Shown: positions 25,698 through 35,385 of the stretch, piece by piece
Layout: each line of letters opens with the position of its first letter
Position numbering within the stretch: position 1 is the first letter of the stretch
Assembly (NCBI GenBank): GCA_030248135.1
Contig: JASANC010002777.1
Coordinates: forward strand, 1 to 64,000
Source of the DNA: Theristus sp. LFF4_11
Lineage: Eukaryota > Nematoda > Chromadorea > Monhysterida > Xyalidae
Length of the DNA stretch: 64,000 nt
Direction of reading: 5' to 3'
Translations under genes and position numbers: made by a program
Notes under the pieces: model-generated
The model's input: the letters and a program-made list of their open reading frames with translations, nothing else
Told to the model about the DNA's origin: nothing
Databases searched by the model: none

Positions 25698-26770
25698 TCA
25701 CCGCTGACAAAGCAACGGCGGTTTTTCTGGGGTACGGGCAAAATTCAAAAGGTCGCAAACGCGGATTTTTGACAACAGTTCTTTCCAGGTTATGAGTGAT
25801 GCGCGTTGATAATTCGTTTGCGGAAAGCTTTTTGAACAAAAATTCTGAAACATTTCAGCAGGGGGATTCCAAAGCAAACAGTCTGTCGAGCATTTTTGTT
25901 GTCGAACCTGTTTTGTGCTTGCGTTATTTGTGCTTAACATTCGTGACTCACGCTTCGATTTGGATTTCTGGGCGGCAACTATCCGTGCAACGCTAGTAAA
26001 AACATGTTTCGGGTTCTCAGGAAGTTTTAAACAATTAGTATCAACGCGATTCAGCTTCTTCAAGACAACACCAAAAGTTATTAACAGAGCAGCCAACATA
26101 AAAATAAAACACAAAGATTTTAATATAGACACTGCATTACGAACAGTTTTTGAGTGCTCAAATTCTAGAATGGATTGATGCAATACGTGCTGTAAAGGTT
26201 TAGTGCGCACTCGCTTGGGCGGTGTTGACGTTTTCTTTTTCCGGCGCTTTTGGTGAGAGTTAGAAACTAGATCATCAATATTAGCTGAGAGTTGGTTTCG
26301 GCAATCAGGAGTGTAGTGTTCGATTTGTTCCGGGGCATCATAAAAGATATCGCCGTCTTCAGAGTCATTGGCAGCAGTGGAATCTTTGGTTGCAGTAAAA
26401 TTGGGCGGCTTCATGCTTGCGTGCATGAGTGGTTTGAGCTTGGTTTGAAGCGGACAACTGTCTTTACTGTTAGAATGAATAAAATTTACTTTTGCTTTGC
26501 GCATCAAATCATCGCGGAGTTCAGTGAGTAATTTTGATTGGCGTTCGCGTAGCGCGTCGTTTTCATCTTGAATGCTGAGTTGCGAAAGTTTTTGGGTTTC
26601 GGCGTTTTCATTTGACACAAAATTTACAATTGCGGGTGCTGGGTTTTTACTGTGAGAGTATGTTTGGAATTGGTGATTGTTGTCGTGGGCATGTATATTA
26701 TGTGCGCTAGAAAGTTTGTTTGGACAGCGAGCGACTAAATGGTAGGGAGAGCGACAATTGAAACATCTAG
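25698..26770 (-). pseudogene. Retrotransposon frame: zinc knuckle plus transmembrane protein
   Basis: The frame opens with a CX2CX4HX4C zinc knuckle (CFNC...H...C at about 26730-26765), typical of retroviral-type nucleocapsid. It then continues without stops through an acidic, Ser-rich region, a basic KRRKKK patch and a single hydrophobic helix (SLCFIFMLAALLITFGVVL) to a stop at 25698. The knuckle is in a different frame from the gag body upstream. That fits either a frameshift mutation or programmed shifting. The membrane part may be the remnant of an envelope-like frame joined to nucleocapsid by deletion of pol. Function is not inferred. Confidence 0.65.
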
Positions 26771-27682
26771 TGTGAAGCTACGTGGATGAGATGGAAACAT
26801 ATTGTTGCTGAAGAAATTATGTTGGTAGGCAAGCAGTTGAGAAAGTTGTTGTTCAAGTGCTGTTATGCGATCATTTAAAGAAAGCTGGTTGGTTTGATTT
26901 GCGCTGTGTGGTGGTGGTTCATGATGAAAGTTCAAATAGTTAATGTTTGATGGTGATGGCGGATCAAACTGTTTTAAGGATTGGCCGGTTTCTAGAATGG
27001 TTTGCGCTTCGACAAGCTGGGCTTTGGTGACTGCGTCATTGAAGTTCATTGGATTTTGAAGAGAAACATGAAAACGAATGTTCGGATTTAATTTTTGAAG
27101 AAAATTCGAAAATAACAGTTCGTCGAAATTGTCTTTTATAAGTTTAGGGTACGCAGCTTGAACTAGCTTTTTTAATTCGCGGCTAAAATCTTCAACGGTC
27201 TCATTTTGTCTGTGAATGCGGCTGGCTAAAAGCATTTGACTGAAACGATTGTTTAAAACTGGATAAAATTTTTCGCGCAGATTTGTAATGAGATCAGCGT
27301 ATGTGGCTTTTTGGGCTGGCGTTAACTCTTTGTAAATTTCTAGCGCGTTTTCACGTAAGTAAACAGGCAAGGTGCGCAGTTTCTTTGCTTCGTCAAATTG
27401 GAGTGCGTCGCAAGCAATTTCAAAAATAGATACAAACTCATCAAAATCTTGGGATTTGCCGGTGAAGAACTTTAGGTCTGCGCTTGACATGATGCTAGTG
27501 TCTGAGATCATGCAGTTAGTTTCTTGCATTTTGCCAATGTTTGCGGATAGTGAATCTAGAACAGTTTTAATTTCTTTATTGCACGAATTGTAGCAAGCGA
27601 CGCTTATTTTCAAGTCACGAGTTAGCGCGCGATATTCACGGTTGGTGATTGGAAGATCCGATACAGGTGCAGAGGTGGACAT
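26735..27682 (-). CDS. Retrotransposon Gag (capsid) frame
   Basis: This frame encodes the structural protein of the LTR element. The first ATG of the frame is at 27682. Capsid-like features include FTGKSQDFDEFVSIFEIAC, LPVYLRENALEIYKEL, then ANLREKF-like and RIHRQNETVEDFSRELKKL segments, the usual retrotransposon gag order. The frame stops at 26735 just as the zinc knuckle begins in the next frame. A Gln-rich helix (ITALEQQLSQLL) lies near the end. Confidence 0.8.
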   Translation of the reverse strand: MSTSAPVSDLPITNREYRALTRDLKISVACYNSCNKEIKTVLDSLSANIGKMQETNCMISDTSIMSSADLKFFTGKSQDFDEFVSIFEIACDALQFDEAKKLRTLPVYLRENALEIYKELTPAQKATYADLITNLREKFYPVLNNRFSQMLLASRIHRQNETVEDFSRELKKLVQAAYPKLIKDNFDELLFSNFLQKLNPNIRFHVSLQNPMNFNDAVTKAQLVEAQTILETGQSLKQFDPPSPSNINYLNFHHEPPPHSANQTNQLSLNDRITALEQQLSQLLAYQHNFFSNNMFPSHPRSFTLDVSIVALPTI

Positions 27683-27722
27683 TCGAACGCAAGTTGTGAG
27701 ACATTTATGTATTAGAAACAAG

Positions 27723-29598
27723 TGTAATGTCCTACTTTAGCCTTCGTGTCTGCACTCTCACACAAAGCCGGGTTTACGGTGAGCTGTTTCTGACAGAGCG
27801 CTTGACTTCCAATGCTCATCTACTTTTTTCCTAGATGCTCAACAGTTTTCTTAAATCTTTGTTCAGCTATTTTTCCTTGATTCGTTCTTGTACATTATAA
27901 AAGTGGTGTGTTTTATGAGTTCAGCATGTGCCGTTCGTGCCATTTTGTCCCTCTTTATTTCTATCATCTTTCGTCGTCGTTTTAATAAAAGTAAAGTCGT
28001 TTTAATAAAAGTCGTCGTCGTTTTAATTGAGTAAAAGTAAAGTAAAAGTAAAAAACCCAACGTCGTCCACCGGTCATCACACACAGCAGCTCGGATCGGT
28101 TGGCAGTCCAGTGAGCCATTCACACACACCAAAGCAGCACACTTCAGTGGAGGTCCCGCCGAGACAATGCTGGGTGGCGACGTCGCGTGCACCGAGACCA
28201 TGGAGGGTCAGTGCAGAAAGGCCATGGAGGGTCAGCATCGACGAGAGGCGGTGGCGTGCTGCGCGTCTTCGCGTGTCGTCGAGTATCGCCGAGGCAGATC
28301 AGCGGAGTGGCGGGCGCACCAGTGGCTGGCAGAACGTCGCATGGAACGGAGACGCGGTGGCTGGAGTTGTGGCGGCATGCGAGCTGAGACGGCGTCGATC
28401 TATGGCACGGCCGGGTTTCGCCGAGGGCAGCTTTCGAGAAAGCCGAAACGCCGCAGCGGAGATTTGGTTGGTCGGAGTTTTTTCGGTCTCCGTGACTCAA
28501 ACCGATACGGAGTTATTTCGGTCTCCGAGACTCAAACCGAACGGAGGACGGCCTCCGTGATCAAAAACGTGATTGGCTGTGGTGATGTGCTGAAGAAGGC
28601 TGTGAGGAGAATTTTGGTTGTGGCGCAGTGAAGCGCAGTAGAAGTTTTATTGTTAGCCACGGTTCTTTGATTTTGACGTCTCCAGTAAACTGCGACGTAG
28701 AGTGCAGGTTGCGCCAGTCTTCTGCTGATTTGTAACAGTTTTGTAACAAGTTTTGTAATAGTTTTATTTGTTTTGTTTTACCCCCGTTTTCAGTGTGGGG
28801 AGAGGGTGAACTGTTTTAATGTTTTTTCTTCTATTTTAGTTTTGGCGGTTTTTCTTTGGGGTTTTTCGACGCATTTCGACTGCCGTGCGTGATCACAGTT
28901 TTAACAATCGTGATTTTCAATTTTGGCAGTTCAGGTTTTAGAATTTCATAGTTGTTGATCTTTGCTTTTTCTTTTTTTTTGGTTCTAGCTTTTGAAGTTT
29001 TTAGAATTTTCTCAGAGTTTAAAGTGATTCAATTTCGGTTTTCTGTTTGAGTTGGAGCATTTAGGAGTTTTGAAATGAGTGGAAGCAGGTGCCCAGGTCA
29101 GGCAGTGCACCAGACACTCGGCTGCGTAGGGAGAGTGACGTCGCGAGGGCGCTCCGTATGGGGGAGTAGGGTACTGTAATGTCCTACTTTAGCCTTCGTG
29201 TCTGCACTCTCACACAAAGCCGGGTTTACGGTGAGCTGTTTCTGACAGAGCGCTTGACTTCCAATGCTCATCTACTTTTTTCCTAGATGCTCAACAGTTT
29301 TCTTAAATCTTTGTTCAGCTATTTTTCCTTGATTCGTTCTTGTACATTATAAAAGTGGTGTGTTTTATGAGTTCAGCATGTGCCGTTCGTGCCATTTTGT
29401 CCCTCTTTATTTCTATCATCTTTCGTCGTCGTTTTAATAAAAGTAAAGTCGTTTTAATAAAAGTCGTCGTCGTTTTAATTGAGTAAAAGTAAAGTAAAAG
29501 TAAAAAACCCAACGTCGTCCACCGGTCATCACACACAGCAGCTCGGATCGGTTGGCAGTCCAGTGAGCCATTCACACACACCAAAGCAGCACACTTCA
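27723..29598 (+). mobile_element. Nested small LTR element (TRIM-like)
   Basis: Two direct repeats of exactly 424 bp (27723-28146 and 29175-29598) begin with TG and end with CA. They are flanked by CAAG (27719-27722 and 29599-29602). Just inside the left repeat is TGGAGGTCCCGCCGAGAC, a primer-binding-site-like sequence starting with TGG; just before the right repeat is a purine tract GGGGGAGTAGGG. The interior of about 1.03 kb has no recognisable retroviral protein. It inserted into the 5' untranslated part of the outer LTR element, in the opposite orientation. Confidence 0.88.
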
Positions 29599-29820
29599 CA
29601 AGCAATTAAAAAGAAGTTGCTATTGCTCATGTAGTGGAGACATGGTTAGATCAGCGTGTTGGACAAGGATGCGCAGTGAAACAGGTGTTTCAACAATGAG
29701 ACATACCGAAAAATAAATTAGCGACAAGTAACGAATGAAACAACAAACAATTGAGCAAGTAAGTAAAATTCAAACCAACAAACAATTGAAATCAAAATAA
29801 AATTCACTTACATCGTTGAA

Positions 29821-29842
29821 TCGAACAGGGTCGGTGCTACCA
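29821..29842 (-). promoter_or_regulatory. Primer binding site of the outer LTR element
   Basis: Directly inside the right (5') LTR the minus strand reads TGGTAGCACCGACCCTGTTC. Its complement ends in CCA and looks like the 3' end of a tRNA (T-arm ATCGAAC-like plus acceptor strand). I cannot name the tRNA with certainty. Confidence 0.75.
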
Positions 29843-30535
29843 TAAAGTGTTATTTGGGGGGTTCGGTGTTGAGGTGGATCGGTACCTGTTCTGGGTGTAG
29901 GGCTTCTACACACCACTAAGGCCAAGTTCAATGATAAAAGACCGAGTTCACTTGTATAAGACTAAGTTCACTGGTATAAGACTAAATTTCAGACTGACTC
30001 CCGAACCTAAAGATCTATCTGAATACCTTTTAACTGATTGTCACATAGTGGGCCACACGACTGGCTTTCAAACAACTAAACAAAGATTGCTGCCGAAACT
30101 ACCACAAATGCCGAATGCCGAATGCGTGCACCCAAGAGTCAAAGATTCATCGCTTTATATAGGAGCTCAGGTGTTTCCGCAGGTGGTGTGTTGTTGTTAT
30201 TGAAAAGGGAGACCATTGTTCAGTGACAAACACTAGTTGCATGCAGTAGTTGTGAGCACTATTTTTACATTCAAGTGATGGTGTTTAGAGCGCTCATAAT
30301 AGTGGAGGCTATATAGTTAAGACGATAGTGAACACAAATAATAGCGAAGGCTATAGAGTCAAAGCGATAGTGCATGCGAATAATAGTAACAGCTATAAAG
30401 TTAAAGCGATAGTAGAAAGCACTATTAGCGGTCTATAGTGTCAGCGCTATATCGTGGAAGAATAACACAAATCAGTTGAGCAAGCAATGCAATAAGTTAA
30501 AACGGTTATCTTTAAATTAATTCAACTATACTATA
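29843..30535 (-). repeat. Right LTR (5' LTR of the element)
   Basis: This is the 693 bp partner of 24653-25345, ending in CTATACTATA before the GTGCG target duplication. Confidence 0.92.
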
Positions 30536-30734
30536 GTGCGCACGACTGTCCGACGACTTTTTTGCTGCTGGCGCAGCGTCAGCAGAATACGTCAGGAACA
30601 TAACATACGGAACGTGCAACACCAGCAGGTGTTAAATTGGTGAAGTTTTTTTGTCAAAAAAACAAAAATAAAACGTTTCATTGTGTAAATGGTAAGAAAA
30701 ACTATTTGCATTGCGTTTTGAATGGATCGCACGG

Positions 30735-30840
30735 GTAATACCAAATTTTGCTTTGGAAAAACACAGAAATTCTTGTAAAATACAGAATATCTTGTGCAAA
30801 GAAGCTGCTTGTCTGGTCAGAAACAACAAAATCTATGCAG
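30735..30840 (+). repeat. Dispersed repeat flanking an inverted-repeat block
   Basis: The GAAAAACACAGAAATTCTTG ... CTGCTTGTCTGGTCAGAAACA segment recurs in direct orientation at about 33290-33375. Together the copies bracket the complex repeat region 30980-33270. Confidence 0.65.
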
Positions 30841-30984
30841 GGACAGACACAAACGTCAAGAAAAATGCAAAAATTACGGTATTTTTGGGAAAAATTGAGG
30901 TGAGATTGATCACCGTGAGGGGGGGGGGTGCGATCCCGGGTTTTTCGCGGAGGGGAGTGGGGGGAGTCTAGTATTGTGGATTTA

Positions 30985-31195
30985 TTCAAACGTGTCCGGA
31001 CTAAAATGACGTCACTTGCTTTAAAAACGCCGTTTGTCAAAGTGCAGGCACTAAAATGTCAGTTTGGTGTGACTGATTCGACCTTCACCATTTTGTTTGC
31101 GGGAAGAAACCAGCTAAACGAAAAGTCTGGTTTGCTGTAAACGGCAAGCGCATGTTTGGCGGCACATGACGTCATTTCAGTGGGACACGTTTAAA
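30985..31195 (-). mobile_element. MITE with TGACGTCA terminal repeats (copy 2)
   Basis: This is the inverted counterpart of 3460-3676: TTCAAACGTGTCCGGAC at the left, GACGTCATTTCAGTGGGACA at the right, and the same interior order. Confidence 0.7.
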
Positions 31196-31385
31196 AAAAA
31201 TAGGTCATACCCGTATCGAGGTAAGAGAGGGGGGGTATCTGTCCGTGCACGGGCAGGATTTTCGGCTGAGGGGGGGTGGGGGTGTACCCCCACCAACAAT
31301 GACCCCCATAGGGGGCGTCCCACGGTACCATCGTTTGGACCCCCTCACTTTTTTGGTCGGCACCCCCCCCCCTCACGGTACCATA

Positions 31386-33270
31386 CCTAGGGTTAGGGGC
31401 TTTGAAAAAAATGTTTTTTAATTTTTTTTTGTTTAAAAAAAATTTGGATTTTTTTTCAAACTTAAAAAAAAATTTGAAAAATTTTTCTTTTACTTTGCTC
31501 TGAAAATTCGATTTATGGCATAATTTTTTGAAAGTTCAAATCAAATTTTCTTCCCAACTTCTTTGTGTACTTAGGTAAATGTGATTATTTGGTCATTTTG
31601 ACCGACGTACTCCATGTTTTTCGATTTGGATGACTTCTAGAGTCAATTTTTAGCGTTGAAATGACTTAACTGAATTGAAATATCGTTTCAGAAATCGTTT
31701 TCTTGCAACTTAGAACATGTTTTTCAGTCGGTAGGCCATGAGATGAACATGATATTTTGTTGATTGGCGTATGTATGTTATAGGTAGGGTTAGGGGAAAA
31801 AAAATCCGGATTTTTTTTTTAAATTAAAAAAAAAATTTTTTAAAAAAAAAAATTTTTTTTTACAAGTTAGGTTTGTTCGAAGCGTCTCGTCGAGCTGAGT
31901 TCATCTAGACTATTTTCAGAACGATCCGGAAAACTATAAGAGCGAAAATCGTGTTTTATTGAAATTATGTCCATTTCATAGAGGGAAAGTTGCATTTTCA
32001 ACAGTAAAACAGGACAATTTTCGACGTGTACTTGAATATTGAACCGTTCTTAGTTGTTCCTCTTTAGAAAATTACCAAAATTTGACTGTGTTCAAAAATT
32101 CCTGTTTGCTGTAGCTAATTCGGCAACCCCTGTCGACCCGGTCGCCCCCCCCCCCCCAAGACACTTACTTTCAGGTTCAACCAGCTATGCTATCTGCCAC
32201 ATGGCGAGAGCCCACTCTTCAAATCATCGTATCGAAAACACGTACCATGATTTCGCGATCACGTTGCGGGCAACTGACAGACGCAAGTTTAACACGTTAG
32301 TTTAGCTCAGCACGCAAGTTTTAACATGTGGCCATGTTATCGGGTATCTGAAAAACGGTCGTGTGATGTGGTATTAACCAACATCTCCGCTCCAATTGTT
32401 TAACAATATATCGCACAACTCCATTGTAGACCTATAACATACGCCAATCAACAAAATATCATGTTCATCTCATGGCCTACCGACTGAAAAAACATGTTCT
32501 AAGTTGCAAGAAAACGATTTCTGAAACGATATTTCAATTCAGTTGAGTCATTTCAACGCTAAAAATTGACTCTAGAAGTCATCCAAATCGAAAAACATGG
32601 AGTACGTCGGTCAAAATGACCAAATAATGACATGTACCTGAGCACACAAAGAAGTTGGGAAGAAAATTTGGTTTGAACTTTCAAAAAATTATGCCATAAA
32701 TCGAATTTTCAGAGCAAAGTAGAAGAAAAATTTTTCAAATTTTTTTTTAAGTTTGAAAGAAAAAATCCAAATTTTTTTTTTTAAAAAAAAACGAAAAAAA
32801 AAATATAAAAAATTTTTTTTTCAAAGCCCCTAACCCTAGTTATAGGTCTACAATGGAGTTGTGCGATATATTGTTAAACAATTGGAGCGGAGATGTTGGT
32901 TAATACCACATCACACGACCGTTTTTCAGACACCCGATAACATGGCCACATGTTAAAACTTGCGTGCTGAGCTAAACTAACGTGTTAAACTTGCGTCTGT
33001 CAGTTGCCCGCAACGTGATCGCGAAATCATGGTACGTGTTTTCGATACGATGATTTGAAGAGTGGGCTCTCGCCATGTGGCAGATAGCATAGCTGGTTGA
33101 ACCTGAAAGTAAGTGTCTTGGGGGGGGCGACCGGGTCGACAGGGGTTGCCGACTTAGCTACAGCAAACAGGAATTTTTGAACACAGTCAAATTTTGGCAA
33201 TTTTCTAAAGAGGAACAACTAAGAACGGTTCATTATTCAAGTACACGTCAAAAATTGTCCTGTTTTACTG
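31386..33270. repeat. Nested inverted-repeat block
   Basis: Segment 31390-31780 is an inverted partner of about 32440-32840; both hold the AAAGCCCCTAACCCTA end and CATGGAGTACGTCGGTCAAA or its complement. Segment 32030-32440 is an inverted partner of 32845-33270, sharing AAAATTTGACTGTGTTCAAA, the GTCGACCCGGTCG block and GTGTTAAACTTGCG. The result is two interlocked palindromes of about 400 bp arms. No coding exon is seen. Confidence 0.7.
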
Positions 33271-33577
33271 TTGCTACCAAATTTTTGCCTTAGAAAAACA
33301 CAGAAATTCTTGTAAAATACAGAATATTTTGTGCAAACAAGCTGCTTGTTTGGTCAGAAACAACAAAATCTATTGTTTATAATTTATTTATAATTTTATA
33401 AAAAGGAATGGCCTTTTTATGTCTAAAAAAACATCTACGCACATTTCGTCGCTTCTTCATCACATTTTCAGCATAAAACAGCACAGACACAGAAACAAAG
33501 TCAGCAAGACACAACACGTGAACCAACCAAAAATTACAACAACAACAATTGACAAAATTCACATCGCATAGGGATAA

Positions 33578-34383
33578 TCAAGTGCTGGCAACACTCCATT
33601 CAGAAACATGACCTTTTCGGCGTTCTGAGTTGACAGACGAGATCGGCTGTACAGTGTACACAAACACCTGCCTGGCTTCAGAGAACATTCGTTCGGTTGC
33701 CACGCTTGTTAGTAGCGGTGCCAGGTATCTGCGCGCGATTGTCGATAGTTTGAGGTATTTAGACGAGTTCAGCCGCCAAAAGTCTAGCATTAGATCACTT
33801 TTGTCCGGTTCGTCGATAAAATCATCCGACTCGTACATATATTCATTTCGCCGCGCAGTTCGTCATCAAAACTGGATTCGCCTGACGGGTTGCGCGGTCG
33901 CGCAGCGTGAAACTCGATGCCTCCGTAGAGGCCAGTCGATTTCTTTTTTGGTTCGGGCTCGCGTTCACTTTCGTCATCGGCGTTGTTCGCGATCTCGGAT
34001 GTATCCTCGCAGTTTGTGGGCGTCTCCGGTCGTTTCAAGATTTTCTTTGCAATGTGAAGTAGTTCACAACGAATCGCGCCTTCATTTTCGAAGACGACTG
34101 CAGTATTCTTAAATTGCGGATCAACGTACGTGGCCATGATGTTGGATTCGTTGTGGAAAAGCGCACGGAAGCGTGTGTCGACGCTGGTCAGCAGCGTTTT
34201 TTTCGTCGTACCAATGCCACTCGCATCGACTTGTTCGATGCGCTGCTTCAGTGCGCAAACGGCGGGCAACACCATTGAAATGGATTCGTCGTTGGGGGGT
34301 TTGTCGGGTTTTAGGGGATCACGGCACCCCCGCACACCCACGGTAACACACGTCGCTAAAATCGCTGGTGTTCTGGGGCTCAC
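33578..34383 (-). pseudogene. Decayed hAT-family transposase (C-terminal part)
   Basis: Two frames on the minus strand together resemble the end of a hAT transposase. The upstream part (34383-33790) has VDTRFRALFHNE and ATYVDPQFKN. The downstream part (33838-33578) has the dimerisation signature WRLNSSKYLKLSTIARRYLA followed by PLLTSVATERMFSEA. A frame break joins them, and the N-terminal catalytic region is absent. It is a dead copy. Confidence 0.82.
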
Positions 34384-34689
34384 AAAAAAGCAACTGTTTG
34401 ACAGCTAACTGAATATGACCAACGAAGATGGCTGATTTCAAAAAACCTGCTATTGTTCATCAGCAACGTCGGCCAAAGGCTGGCAGCCACGTTTTTTAAA
34501 GTGGACGATGCTGCACATAAGTTTACCACTCAAGACAAAAGCAGTGAACCATTTACCATTGAACAGAACACTAAACTAAAGAAACGCTCACTGATCACAT
34601 GTCAAATGCACAAGAACAAAACCAACAAAGCACCGAAACAAATTTGTCAAACCATTGAACAGCTCTGAAACGGAGAAATCAACTGGTTA

Positions 34690-34812
34690 ATTCGCGGGTC
34701 TCGGCCATTCCGGCCGGATCCGGCCGGATCCGGCAAAATTGCGCCGGAATCCGGACCGGATCCGGATCCAATTTTAGGCGCCGGAATCCGGAATCCGGAC
34801 CGGAACCGGCTC
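34690..34812. repeat. CCGGATCCGG tandem repeat
   Basis: About 120 bp of irregular CCGGATCCGG / CCGGAATCCGG units. It lies against the inverted GATA-tract repeat. Confidence 0.7.
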
Positions 34813-34829
34813 CATCCCTACCCCTAACC

Positions 34830-35276
34830 CTAGGCCGGCCCCCCCCCCCAAAAAATTTCAAATCTATCTCTATCAAACAGGTTTTTTTGGCTCAGCTATT
34901 ATCTATCAAAAAAAATTTCTCAGCCAGCTATCTATCTGAAAATTTTTGTCTTCGAAGACATAAAATGAGTCAATTTTTGACCAAAATTGACCATTTTTGC
35001 TCGTAATTCTTGAAAATTTCGTTAATTTTAGGTAAAATACGCGTTTATACTTGATTTTTAGTGTATTTTTAGCATTATTTTGCTGTTTTTATAGCTTTTT
35101 AGCGTTTTAGCTATCTATCTATCAAATTTCAAAATTTTGACCGGCCCCCCCCCCAAAGTCACATGGCCCCCCCCGCGGCCCCCCCCAAAATTTTCCAGCT
35201 ATCTATCTATCTAGAAAATTTGCTCCAGCTATCTATATCGCCCCCCCCCCCCAACCCCTCGGCTCTGGAACAACTA
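34830..35276. repeat. GATA-tract interspersed repeat, copy 2 (inverted)
   Basis: This is the reverse complement of 334-797, including the tail CAACCCCTCGGCTCTGGAAC. Confidence 0.7.
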
Positions 35277-35385
35277 TGTGACACCCCCCTCTAAAATTTG
35301 GCAAACACCCCCTCCTCACCCAAGGTCCCGCTTTCGCTACTGGGACAGCGTAGCCCGGGAAATTCTATTCAGGCGTCGGCGTGGC

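Larger units (their letters stand above)
24653..30535 (-). mobile_element. LTR retrotransposon, internally deleted, orientation minus
   Basis: Direct terminal repeats of exactly 693 bp (24653-25345 and 29843-30535) are flanked by a 5 bp duplication GTGCG (24648-24652 and 30536-30540). I noticed one substitution between the LTRs (T at 24990, C at 30180), so insertion was recent. Internal frames read on the minus strand: gag, then a nucleocapsid-type zinc knuckle fused in frame to a protein with one membrane segment. No protease, reverse transcriptase, RNase H or integrase was found, so the copy cannot move by itself. The LTR ends are TA...TA rather than TG...CA. A second, smaller LTR element is nested between the 5' LTR and gag. 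Confidence 0.92.

Noticed and set aside
28027..28631. Open frames rich in Arg inside the nested LTR element
   Set aside because: Three overlapping frames are all open, with no retroviral or cellular motif. The region is the untranslated interior of a mini-LTR element.
29815..29842. A tRNA-like 3' end with CCA
   Set aside because: Only the T-arm and acceptor strand are present, directly next to an LTR, so it is a primer binding site and not a tRNA gene.
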